Positions 4,820 to 12,017 of a stretch of 12,656 bases of DNA are shown here, one piece after another. Source of the DNA: an uncultured Mycoplasmatota bacterium (GTDB taxonomy: Bacteria > Bacillota_I > Bacilli_A > RF39 > UBA660); contig URBY01000033.1 in the NCBI GenBank assembly GCA_900546245.1, positions 1-12,656 of the forward strand, given 5' to 3'. Both the position numbers and the translations under genes were made by a program. Each line of letters begins with the position of its first letter. Position 1 is the stretch's first letter. The notes beneath the pieces are model-generated. The model saw only the letters and a list, made by a program, of their open reading frames with translations. It made no database searches and was not told where the DNA came from.

Positions 4820-5365
4820 TTACTTTTTTTCTGTATATATACAAACTTTTCTATAACCATATGTTTTTTGTCTTTCTACTGTAAAATATTCTGTAGAAAT
4901 TTCTTCATTTTGAAATTCACAAATAACTATTCCATTTTTTTTAAGAAGCTTTTTTCTATAAATTAATTTTAAAATATCATTAATTACATGGTTATCATAT
5001 GGTGGATCTAAAAGTATAATATTAAATTTTATTCTATTTTCTTTATAATATTCTATTGCATCTATATAATCCATTTTTATTACATCTGCTTTATCAGAAA
5101 TACCAAATTTTTCCAAATTATCTTTAATCATTTTTACTGCAACTTTATTTCTATCATTAAAATATACTTTTTTAGCACCATTACTTATTGCTTCTATTCC
5201 AAGATTTCCTGTTCCCGCAAATAAATCTAAACATACACTATCCTTTATATAATCTTGTACAATTGCAAACATTGATTCTTTTACTCTATCCATTGTAGGT
5301 CTTGTACCATCTATTGTATATCCTTTTATTTCTCTTCCTCTTAAAAAACCACTAATTACTTTCAT
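4820..5365 (-). CDS. rsmD: 16S rRNA (guanine(966)-N(2))-methyltransferase RsmD
   Basis: This 181-residue enzyme transfers a methyl group from S-adenosylmethionine to N2 of G966 (E. coli numbering) in 16S rRNA during 30S assembly. Visible signatures are VISGFLRGREI at the N-terminus, TRPTMDRVKESMF (21-33), the SAM-binding loop DLFAGTGNLG (47-56), an acidic residue after strand 2 (FNDRN, 69-73), the catalytic DPPY (120-123), and a C-terminal YGYRKVCIY. The length is normal. ATG 5365 follows GGTGAT closely. In Bacillus subtilis this gene is ylbH and lies downstream of ylbD-ylbG, as here. A terminator after ylbF and a promoter before rsmD separate it from that group. The usual downstream partner coaD is absent. 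Confidence 0.95.
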   Translation of the reverse strand: MKVISGFLRGREIKGYTIDGTRPTMDRVKESMFAIVQDYIKDSVCLDLFAGTGNLGIEAISNGAKKVYFNDRNKVAVKMIKDNLEKFGISDKADVIKMDYIDAIEYYKENRIKFNIILLDPPYDNHVINDILKLIYRKKLLKKNGIVICEFQNEEISTEYFTVERQKTYGYRKVCIYTEKK

Positions 5366-5381
5366 TTACATCACCATTTTT

Positions 5382-5410
5382 ATTATAAACAAAAAGTGCT
5401 AAATTAACAA
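5382..5410 (-). promoter_or_regulatory. Promoter of rsmD overlapping the ylbF terminator
   Basis: TTGTTA (5410-5405), a 17-nt spacer and a perfect TATAAT (5387-5382). The -35 lies in the loop and 3' arm of the upstream terminator hairpin. The predicted start is about 10 nt before the ATG, at the GGTGAT ribosome site, so the leader would be very short. Confidence 0.7.
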
Positions 5411-5424
5411 GTATTAATCCAGCA
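5390..5424 (-). terminator. Rho-independent terminator of the ylbD-ylbE-ylbF unit
   Basis: Minus-strand TGCTGGATTAA (5424-5414) pairs over 11 bp, with two G-U pairs, with TTAATTTAGCA (5407-5397) across a 6-nt loop, followed by CTTTTTG. The 5' arm contains the last codons and stop of ylbF. Confidence 0.75.
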
Positions 5425-5707
5425 CACTTAATATTATATTATTTATATTTATTGATAAAAGTCTTAAATCATTTTGAATTTTTAAAAATTCTTTTAATTC
5501 GTCAATATTAAATAATTTTTTTCTTAAATTTAATATTTCATCATCTAGCTTATTATCTTTTATATAATTTTTTTTATTTTTTAAAAAAGTGTCAATTAAA
5601 GATAAATATTCTTCATTTTTATTTAATTTATCTCTTAATTCTTTCATTTGTTTTATTTCTTCTGTATCATCTAGTTTTTCTATTATTTCTTTTGTCATTT
5701 CTTTCAT
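5414..5707 (-). CDS. ylbF: YlbF/YmcA family protein (RicF-like)
   Basis: This 97-residue, almost wholly helical and charged protein is assigned to the YlbF/YmcA family by its pattern (EEYLSLIDTFLKNKKNY, DELKEFLKIQNDLRLLSININNII) and by position between ylbE and rsmD. In B. subtilis, YlbF works with YmcA and YaaT in the Ric complex, which supports mRNA maturation by RNase Y and affects competence, sporulation and biofilm. This copy is clearly shorter than the Bacillus protein and contains no cysteine, so the C-terminal Fe-S ligand role described for Ric proteins cannot be served by it (inference). It starts 8 nt after ylbE with AGGTG just before. It could instead be a ylbF-like homologue with only the core helical function. 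Confidence 0.7.
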   Translation of the reverse strand: MKEMTKEIIEKLDDTEEIKQMKELRDKLNKNEEYLSLIDTFLKNKKNYIKDNKLDDEILNLRKKLFNIDELKEFLKIQNDLRLLSININNIILSVLD

Positions 5708-5715
5708 CTTTACAC

Positions 5716-5937
5716 CTATTTCATAACATTCATAAATGTTCTTATTAAATCTAATTTTTCTGATATATTATTAATTTTATCTGATGCGGTTAATTTATAC
5801 TTTTCTTTCATCTCTTTTTCCATTTCAGTTAAAAGATTAGGATTTCTATTTAAATATTTATACCAATATGAGTTTTCTCTAATATATTTTTGAAGTAATG
5901 GATTATTTTTAATTTTAAATTGTGTACTTAAATTCAT
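5716..5937 (-). CDS. ylbE: YlbE-like small protein
   Basis: This 73-residue protein matches the YlbE-like family in its core: an N-terminal segment FKIKNNPLLQKYIRENSYWYKYLNRNPN (the family's hallmark is a PxWYRxLSRNP-type stretch) and a C-terminal amphipathic helix. It has no signal peptide, membrane segment or cysteine. Its biochemical function is unknown. The ATG overlaps the stop of ylbD in TAATG (5939-5935), which suggests translational coupling, and ylbF follows within 8 nt. Assignment rests on the YWY-NRNP motif and on the conserved order ylbD-ylbE-ylbF. Confidence 0.75.
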   Translation of the reverse strand: MNLSTQFKIKNNPLLQKYIRENSYWYKYLNRNPNLLTEMEKEMKEKYKLTASDKINNISEKLDLIRTFMNVMK

Positions 5938-6296
5938 TAATCCTCAAATTTTTTATATAAAGGTCTTGGTGTATATGTTTCAGTATTTATTTCATCTTTT
6001 GTTATTAAAGACTGTACTAATCCTAATGCTTTACTTATATTGGTTATATTTTTTTGAACACTATTTAAATCAACTTTTTTTACCATATCAATTAAATCTG
6101 AAACAGAAATATTTTCTTTTTCTTCTTTTATTTCATTTTCTTCTTTTTTAAAATATTTATTCCAAACGTTATCATCTTTTCCATATAAGGAATAAGTTTC
6201 ATAAAATTTTTGCCAAGTCATCTCACCATTTTTAACAAAACTAATAAGTTCTGGATGCGATTTAACAAATAATTTAAATTCTTCTTTATTAGACAT
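5937..6296 (-). CDS. ylbD: YlbD-like protein (putative coat-protein family)
   Basis: This 119-residue protein opens with the YlbD family pattern: EFKLFVKSHPELISFVKNGE, then MTWQKFYETYSLYGKDDNVW, ending near residue 47. A Glu/Lys-rich stretch (about 48-62) and an amphipathic helix rich in Val, Ile and Leu follow. In Bacillus the family is annotated as a putative spore coat protein; nothing in this AT-rich small genome segment supports sporulation, so the role is open. It heads the ylbD-ylbE-ylbF unit. GGGTGG lies 4 nt before ATG 6296. The 63-nt gap to the DUF2207 gene has a TATATT -10-like hexamer but no good -35, and no terminator closes the upstream gene, so read-through from lemA-DUF2207 is possible. 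Confidence 0.75.
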   Translation of the reverse strand: MSNKEEFKLFVKSHPELISFVKNGEMTWQKFYETYSLYGKDDNVWNKYFKKEENEIKEEKENISVSDLIDMVKKVDLNSVQKNITNISKALGLVQSLITKDEINTETYTPRPLYKKFED

Positions 6297-6359
6297 ATAA
6301 CCACCCTACCTAATTTAATATATGCCTAGATTTAAATTTTATTTATTATTTTTGGAAAG

Positions 6360-8105
6360 TTACCAGCTGCTTCCGCCGCCGCCTCCTCCGCCGCCTCCAG
6401 AGAATCCTCCACCACCTGAGAAGCTTCCTCCTCCTGATGTACCACTAGATTCATAAGGTCTTGAACTCATAGTTGAACTTGCACTTGATAATGTTCTTGT
6501 AAGTGAATTATTAAATTTATTAACATCAAATGCTCCTGTTGTAGGAGAATACATACTTCCAACATACCAAGTTGGAGGTGCAACTACAATTGACTCAAAT
6601 TTTTTACTCCATTTATCTGATACACCAAGAACATATGCATATGGAAGTATATCATAAAAATAATTTGGATTTTCCATTACTAATGTTTCAAGTTTATCTT
6701 TTTCAACAAATTCAATATAATTTTTAAATCCATTTATTCTATTATAATATCTTGTTGCTTCACTATTTCTTTTTTTATTAAATACTAAGAATACTATTCC
6801 TAAAATAATACAAATATATTTAATTATTTTTGATATAAAATATATTTCAAAATAATAATATTCTAATTTATATGTTGTAAATGGTATTAAAATATAAAAC
6901 AATATAAACGGCATAATTATTAAACATGAATATACTACTGCACTCACATAATGTGAAGTATCATATATTTTATGTGTTTTAGATAATTTAGCTAAAGCTC
7001 TAGTAAGTATTACATAAAAACTATCTTTTAAATCTGATTTTTTTACAACACCATCTTTATTTTCATCATCAAATAAACCGCTTAATGTTTGTTTTGCATA
7101 ATCTGGTTCATTTACTTCTTTTACATCTACTAATCTTTTTAATGAAAAACTATTTTTACCATTTTCTATTATTTGTAAATATCCTTTATTAGCAAAATAT
7201 GTAATTAAAGATACAATTTGTTTATTTTCTGTTCTACCTTTATATAAATAACCTATTTCAGCAGGTGTTAAATTATCAGGAGCAATATATTCAGCCACTA
7301 ATAAATCTTTCTTCCTATAACTATATTTTATAAATAATATAGTTCCTAATATTATTAAAAATAATGGTATTACAGTTAATATTATAACTATAGTTAATGT
7401 TGGATCAAATACTTTTCTTTCACCTTTAAAATATCCTTCTGGAAGTTCTATCCTAACAGTTAATCCTTCATATGAAGAAAGTGCATAATCTTCATCAAAT
7501 GGAGCTTTAACATATCCTGTTATTATATTATCATTTATTTCATATTTTACATCTTTATAATATGTTGAACCATATCTTCCTACTGTAAAATTAACTAAAG
7601 TTTCATCAAATACTTTAGGCATTTCAATTTTAAAGTTCACATTTTTTATTTCAGTATCCCAATTAGTACCAATTATATTAAAATATAAATCATCATATTC
7701 TTCAATATTATCATCGCCTACATCATAATCATAAGTAATAACATATTGTTTATTTCCTGTTATTGTTTCACTTGCACTGCCTATTTTTATTTTTAATTCT
7801 CCATTTTCTTTAGTTTCACTATATGGAGCATTTACTTTTAAATTTCTAATTTTTGCTTTAGTTTCAACCGTTTTACCAGTTCTATAATATGTATTCTTAT
7901 ATGGAATATTTCTTATAATTCCATGTTTTTCATATATAAAATCAGCATCAATTACTTCTTTAACATTTAAAATATTATTTTCATTTACTTTTATATCTAC
8001 TTCATAATTTTCTATTGTATAACCATTAGATGCGCTAGCACTTAATGGAAAAATCGAAAATAGAAAAAAAGATATAAAAAGTAATTTAACGTAATTCTTT
8101 TTCAT
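6360..8105 (-). CDS. DUF2207 (YciQ-like) membrane protein with Gly-rich tail
   Basis: This 581-residue protein has a signal peptide (1-26, cleavage near SASAS), an extracellular beta-rich DUF2207 domain (about 28-230), a membrane segment at 236-260, and a cytoplasmic part with the family LTPAEIGYLYKGR stretch (279-291). Two more membrane segments (about 387-412 and 419-443) are followed by the DILPYAYVLGVSDKW region (485-499). The C-terminal 25 residues are nearly all Gly and Ser and end in SSW, a known feature of the family. Its function is unknown; DUF2207 proteins are repeatedly found beside LemA, as here (16-nt gap), so a joint envelope role is inferred. GGGAGG precedes ATG 8105. The Gly tract is coded with GGC/GGA and forms a GC-rich island in AT-rich DNA, prone to slippage. 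Confidence 0.9.
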   Translation of the reverse strand: MKKNYVKLLFISFFLFSIFPLSASASNGYTIENYEVDIKVNENNILNVKEVIDADFIYEKHGIIRNIPYKNTYYRTGKTVETKAKIRNLKVNAPYSETKENGELKIKIGSASETITGNKQYVITYDYDVGDDNIEEYDDLYFNIIGTNWDTEIKNVNFKIEMPKVFDETLVNFTVGRYGSTYYKDVKYEINDNIITGYVKAPFDEDYALSSYEGLTVRIELPEGYFKGERKVFDPTLTIVIILTVIPLFLIILGTILFIKYSYRKKDLLVAEYIAPDNLTPAEIGYLYKGRTENKQIVSLITYFANKGYLQIIENGKNSFSLKRLVDVKEVNEPDYAKQTLSGLFDDENKDGVVKKSDLKDSFYVILTRALAKLSKTHKIYDTSHYVSAVVYSCLIIMPFILFYILIPFTTYKLEYYYFEIYFISKIIKYICIILGIVFLVFNKKRNSEATRYYNRINGFKNYIEFVEKDKLETLVMENPNYFYDILPYAYVLGVSDKWSKKFESIVVAPPTWYVGSMYSPTTGAFDVNKFNNSLTRTLSSASSTMSSRPYESSGTSGGGSFSGGGGFSGGGGGGGGGSSW

Positions 8106-8121
8106 ATCTTCCTCCCATTAA

Positions 8122-8670
8122 TTAAAATTCTACTTTTACATTTTTTCTTTGTTCTTCAGTAGCACTAAACATATTCATAGCTCTATGTTTGAAAAGTTTA
8201 GCAACTATGCAATCAGGAATTGCAGCAATAGCATAATTGTAATCTCTAGCAGCTGCATTATAATATTTTCTAGCTCCTGCAAGTTCATTTTCAACATTTT
8301 TTAAATCTTCTTGTAAACTTAAGAAGTTTGTATTTGCTTTTAATTCTGGATAACTTTCAGTTAAAGCAAATAATCTGCTTATCGCCTCAGTTACTTCATT
8401 ATCAGCATTAATTTTATCATCAACACTTCCAGCACTTACAGCTTTATTTCTTGCATTAATAACTCCTTCTAAAGTTTCTTTTTCATGTTTAGCATATCCT
8501 TTTACAGTATTAACAATATTTGGAATAAGATCATATCTTTTAACCAAATGTACATCAATATCTGCGAATGCATTTTCTGCTCTCATTCTTTTTCTTACTA
8601 ATTTATTTTGTGTACCAAATATCCATAAAATAATTATAAGAATGATAGCAATAACAATAATCCATACCAT
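8122..8670 (-). CDS. lemA: LemA family membrane-anchored protein
   Basis: This 182-residue protein has a single N-terminal membrane anchor (about 2-19) followed by the all-helical LemA domain. Typical family stretches are visible: RAENAFADIDVHLVKRYDLI, then PNIVNTVKGYAKHEKETLE, LFALTESYPELKANTNFLSL, ENELAGARKYYN and the C-terminal FSATEEQRKNVKVEF. The length is normal. LemA proteins are envelope proteins of unknown biochemical function, with the helical domain outside or along the membrane. AAGGAG lies 10 nt before ATG 8670. It is the first gene of a two-gene unit with the DUF2207 gene and has a good promoter that overlaps the preceding terminator. Confidence 0.95.
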   Translation of the reverse strand: MVWIIVIAIILIIILWIFGTQNKLVRKRMRAENAFADIDVHLVKRYDLIPNIVNTVKGYAKHEKETLEGVINARNKAVSAGSVDDKINADNEVTEAISRLFALTESYPELKANTNFLSLQEDLKNVENELAGARKYYNAAARDYNYAIAAIPDCIVAKLFKHRAMNMFSATEEQRKNVKVEF

Positions 8671-8692
8671 CTTTATTCATCTCCTTAAATTC

Positions 8693-8722
8693 ATTATATC
8701 AAACTATATATAAAAATGTAAA
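8693..8722 (-). promoter_or_regulatory. Promoter of lemA with extended -10, overlapping a terminator
   Basis: TTTACA (8722-8717), an 18-nt spacer and TATAAT (8698-8693) preceded by TGA, giving the TGn extension. The -35 is the 3' arm of the upstream terminator. The AAGGAG ribosome site begins 6 nt after the -10, so the leader is short. Confidence 0.75.
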
Positions 8723-8744
8723 TATTTATTATATTTCTTTACAT
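8711..8744 (-). terminator. Terminator after the zinc-ribbon gene
   Basis: ATGTAAA (8744-8738) pairs with TTTACAT (8722-8716) across a 15-nt AT-rich loop, followed by TTTTTA. The stem is short, so efficiency is uncertain. Confidence 0.6.
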
Positions 8745-8746
8745 CT

Positions 8747-9526
8747 TTATTTTTTTATATTAACATTTACTTCAATTTCTTGTTTATAATTATTAAATTT
8801 AACTTTATAAGTTCCATCAGTTTTATATTCAAAATAATAATATTTTGTATATATTTCATTTTCTTTTAAATCATCCGCATAATCTATCGCATCATCAAAA
8901 TACGTACTTTGTTTTGTTAACTTATTATTATTTGAATCAAATATACTTGAATAAAACATATTTAAATGATTTTCTTCTTTACTTAAGTTTTTTACAGTTA
9001 TAGGAAGTTTAACAAGTACCATGCCATTATTTTCCGAATTACTATTATCTAATGTTGTAAATGTATAATCAGTTCCAATAATTATTTCAAGATTTGAAAA
9101 TTCAAATTTTTCTCCAGCATTAATGGTTTTCTTATCTTCTTCATTTTCGTATTCTTCATAACTATCATCATAATTATCAATATTAATTTCTTTATAATCA
9201 TATGAATCTTTCACATCTCTAATACCCATAGTAACTCCTATTACTACAATTACTATAGTTAGTACTAAATTAAGTATAACTGAAATAAGCGCTCCTATAC
9301 CTGCTGCTTTCGATGATTTAGGTCTATCTTTTTTCCAAGTCAAAAATAAAACTAGTCCAATAATTGGAAAAAAGAAACCTAATACTCCCCATCCAAATTT
9401 GCTTCCTTCTGTTTCTATACTTTGTTCGTTACTTGAACTATTTGTAAAATTAGATAATTCACTTCCACAATTCACACAAAATTTTGAATTTTCTGAATTT
9501 TTGCTTCCGCATTTTTCACAATACAT
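8747..9526 (-). CDS. Zinc-ribbon membrane protein with C-terminal DUF4352/DUF5067-like domain
   Basis: This 259-residue protein begins with a zinc ribbon of two CxxC pairs (C3, C6, C17, C20; MYCEKCGSKN and FCVNCG). A Ser/Asn linker follows, then two membrane segments (about 45-64 and 74-101) with a short basic loop, an acidic Asp/Tyr/Glu-rich linker (105-132), and a beta-rich domain (134-259) containing the VLVKLPITVKNLSKEENHLN stretch that resembles DUF4352 or DUF5067 immunoglobulin-like domains. With two membrane passes both ends would be on the same side; the ribbon suggests cytoplasm, yet this C-terminal type is usually extracellular, so one segment may not span. Function unknown. GGAGGAG precedes ATG 9526. 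It lies 60 nt after truB and is followed by a terminator; a TATAAT at 9550-9545 has no clear -35. Confidence 0.75.
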   Translation of the reverse strand: MYCEKCGSKNSENSKFCVNCGSELSNFTNSSSNEQSIETEGSKFGWGVLGFFFPIIGLVLFLTWKKDRPKSSKAAGIGALISVILNLVLTIVIVVIGVTMGIRDVKDSYDYKEINIDNYDDSYEEYENEEDKKTINAGEKFEFSNLEIIIGTDYTFTTLDNSNSENNGMVLVKLPITVKNLSKEENHLNMFYSSIFDSNNNKLTKQSTYFDDAIDYADDLKENEIYTKYYYFEYKTDGTYKVKFNNYKQEIEVNVNIKK

Positions 9527-9586
9527 ACTCTTAACTCCTCCTCTATTATATTAAATCATAAAATTCTTTATTTATGCAATAAAATT

Positions 9587-10435
9587 TTACACAAAAATAT
9601 TTTTTGGTTTAATCTTTGTTTTATCATTTATATCTTCTATATATATTCCGATTAGTTTTTTATTATAAGAAAATGCTATTTTTTCATTAGTATATCTATT
9701 TTCTAGTTTTGAACCATTTTTTATCTTATTAAATAAAAACTCATCTACTTCATATATAGGAAAATCAATAACATCAATCATATTTATAAGAGGTGTATTT
9801 TCATTGATATCTTCTAAATCTAATGCATTTTCTATATAAAATTTTCCTTGTTTTGTACGTATTAAATCTGACATACATCCTATCAGATTCATTTTATTAC
9901 AAATATCATTTATTAAACTTCTTATATATGTCCCTTTTGAAACATTACATTTAAATGTAAATTTATTACCATTTACATTTAATAATTCTATACTATTTAT
10001 GTAAACTATCTTTCTAGGAAGTTCAACATTTTTTCCTTCTCTTGCATATTCATATAATTTTTTCCCATTTACTTTAACTGCACTATAAATAGGTACTTCC
10101 ATATCATATTTTCCTATAAAAGATTTTAGTATAGTTTCTAATTTTTCTTTATCTATACTTTTAACATCATATTTTTCTAAAATATTACCTGTAATATCTA
10201 GTGTATCAGTTTTAATTCCAAGTGTTACTTCTGCAATATATTCTTTATTTAAACTAGTAATATCATCAACTAATTTTAATGCTTTATTAACTGCGACTAC
10301 TAAAACACCTTTAGCCATTGGATCAAGTGTACCTGTATGACCTACTTTTTTTGTATGTAATTTTTTACTTACAATATTAACTACATCTCTGCTAGTCATA
10401 TTTTCTTTTTTATTAATTATTAATATTCCATCCAT
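9587..10435 (-). CDS. truB: tRNA pseudouridine(55) synthase TruB
   Basis: This 282-residue enzyme isomerises U55 to pseudouridine in the T-loop of tRNAs. Family motifs in order: MDGILIINKKENMTS (1-15), VGHTGTLDPMAKGVLVVAV (31-49) with catalytic D38, KEYIAEVTLGIKTDTLD (64-80), YSAVKVNGKKLYEYAREG (117-134), SKGTYIRSLINDI (166-178) and a short C-terminal PUA-like region. I chose ATG 10435 because GGTGA (10444-10440) lies 4 nt before it; an upstream in-frame ATG at 10471 lies inside the preceding gene and would add 12 residues unlike the family. It is 13 nt after the COG2509-type gene and so in the same unit. The more usual neighbours rbfA and ribF are not seen. Confidence 0.95.
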   Translation of the reverse strand: MDGILIINKKENMTSRDVVNIVSKKLHTKKVGHTGTLDPMAKGVLVVAVNKALKLVDDITSLNKEYIAEVTLGIKTDTLDITGNILEKYDVKSIDKEKLETILKSFIGKYDMEVPIYSAVKVNGKKLYEYAREGKNVELPRKIVYINSIELLNVNGNKFTFKCNVSKGTYIRSLINDICNKMNLIGCMSDLIRTKQGKFYIENALDLEDINENTPLINMIDVIDFPIYEVDEFLFNKIKNGSKLENRYTNEKIAFSYNKKLIGIYIEDINDKTKIKPKNIFV

Positions 10436-10439
10436 TTTT

Positions 10440-10444
10440 TCACC
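10440..10444 (-). promoter_or_regulatory. Ribosome binding site deciding the truB start
   Basis: GGTGA on the minus strand, 4 nt before ATG 10435, lies in the 13-nt gap after the upstream stop codon. It supports the shorter TruB over the start at 10471. Confidence 0.7.
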
Positions 10445-10448
10445 ATCT

Positions 10449-12017
10449 TTAATTCTTATATACTTTAGCAATTAATTCTGAAATTTTTATTCCATCCATT
10501 GCGCTAGTTGTTATTCCACCAGAATAACCAGCACCTTCTCCTATAGGATAAATTCCATCTATATTACTCATTCCATTTTCATCTCTTATTATTCTAATTG
10601 GTGATGATGTTCTTGTTTCAACACCTGCGATAATAGCGTCACCACTATTAAATCCATCTATTTTATTATTAAAATAATTAATTGCTTCTTTTAAATCATT
10701 ATTTATAAATTCTGGAAATATATCATTTATATTAGCAAATTTATAATTACCCTTAAATATTGGTTTTACACTTTTAAATTCTTTTGAAATAGTATTGTTT
10801 TCATAATCTGAAAATAACTGAACTGGAATTAAACCATTACCAATATTATATGCTTTTTCTTCTAAATGTCTTTGAAAATTCATACCATCAAATATATTAT
10901 TACCAAAATCTTTATTTGATACTTGAACAACTATCGCACTATTTGCGTTTTCCTCATTTCTCTTGTGATTACTCATTCCATTAATTACTAAATGATTTTC
11001 TTCACTTGATGCATTTACTACAAATCCACCAGGGCACATACAAAATGAATATACTCCTCTTCCACTAGCACAAGTATGAGTTAATTTATAATCTGCATTA
11101 GGTAAATACTTACTATATTTTCCATACTGTGATTTATTAATTATATCTTGTTTATGTTCTATTCTAACTCCTACCGCAAATGGTTTTTGAATCATATTAA
11201 TACCTTTTTCATAAAGCATTTTAAATGTATCTCTAGCACTATGACCTAATGCTAAAATAAGTGTTTCACATTTAATTTTTTCTTTATCATTTATAATTAT
11301 TTCTGTTACTTTATTATTATTTAAAACTATATCTGTAAGACAAGAATTGTAATAAAATGTTCCACCCATATCTATAATTTTATTTCTCATATTTATTATT
11401 ACATTTCTAAGTAAATCAGTACCAATATGTGGTTTATTTTTATATAGTATATCACTTGGTGCCCCACACTCTACAAATATCTCAAATACTTTTTTCATTC
11501 TATAGTTTTTATCTTTAACAAGTGTATTTAATTTACCATCAGAAAAAGTACCTGCGCCACCTTCTCCAAATTGAACATTAGAATTTTTATTTAGTTTACC
11601 AGTTTCCCAAAAGTTTTCTATAGTTTTTACTCTATCTTCTACTTTTTCTCCTCTTTCTATAATTATAGGCTTATAACCATTTTTAGAAAGCATATATGCT
11701 GAAAATAATCCCGATGGACCACTTCCTACAATTATAGGTCTTTCTTTCATTTGTTTAGTCCCTGTTATTTCAAATTTATAACTTTCATCTTTTGGAACAT
11801 ATACATCTTTATTTTTAAGTAATTTATTTTCTAAATTAGTTTCTATTTCTACTTCATAAATATAATTTACTTCTCCTCTAGCATCAATGCTCTCTTTAAT
11901 TATTTTAAAATTATGTATATCTTCATATTTTATATTTAATTTTTTACTAGTACATTTTTTTATATTTTCTAAAGAATTATCATCTATATTTACTTTTATT
12001 TGTCTTACTCTAATCAT
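10449..12017 (-). CDS. FAD-dependent oxidoreductase, COG2509 type
   Basis: This 522-residue flavoprotein has an N-terminal alpha/beta domain (1-75) typical of COG2509, a dinucleotide-binding GSGPSGLFSAYML (98-110) followed by the acidic ERGEKVEDR (121-129), a family GEGGAGTFSDGKL stretch (151-163), and a C-terminal FAD-contact region YPIGEGAGYSGGITTSAMDG (490-509). The substrate is unknown; homologues are annotated as uncharacterised FAD-dependent dehydrogenases. Its ATG overlaps the TGA of the upstream HI0933-family gene (ATGA, 12017-12014), so the two are translationally coupled, with AAAGGA just before. Both being flavoproteins suggests a linked redox role (inference). truB follows 13 nt later. 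Confidence 0.9.
   Translation of the reverse strand: MIRVRQIKVNIDDNSLENIKKCTSKKLNIKYEDIHNFKIIKESIDARGEVNYIYEVEIETNLENKLLKNKDVYVPKDESYKFEITGTKQMKERPIIVGSGPSGLFSAYMLSKNGYKPIIIERGEKVEDRVKTIENFWETGKLNKNSNVQFGEGGAGTFSDGKLNTLVKDKNYRMKKVFEIFVECGAPSDILYKNKPHIGTDLLRNVIINMRNKIIDMGGTFYYNSCLTDIVLNNNKVTEIIINDKEKIKCETLILALGHSARDTFKMLYEKGINMIQKPFAVGVRIEHKQDIINKSQYGKYSKYLPNADYKLTHTCASGRGVYSFCMCPGGFVVNASSEENHLVINGMSNHKRNEENANSAIVVQVSNKDFGNNIFDGMNFQRHLEEKAYNIGNGLIPVQLFSDYENNTISKEFKSVKPIFKGNYKFANINDIFPEFINNDLKEAINYFNNKIDGFNSGDAIIAGVETRTSSPIRIIRDENGMSNIDGIYPIGEGAGYSGGITTSAMDGIKISELIAKVYKN

Noticed and set aside
9545..9580. Promoter and hairpin between truB and the zinc-ribbon gene
   Set aside because: TATAAT at 9550-9545 has no acceptable -35 and would start transcription inside the ribosome site. 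The AAAATT/AATTTT hairpin has a bulge and no clear T-tract.
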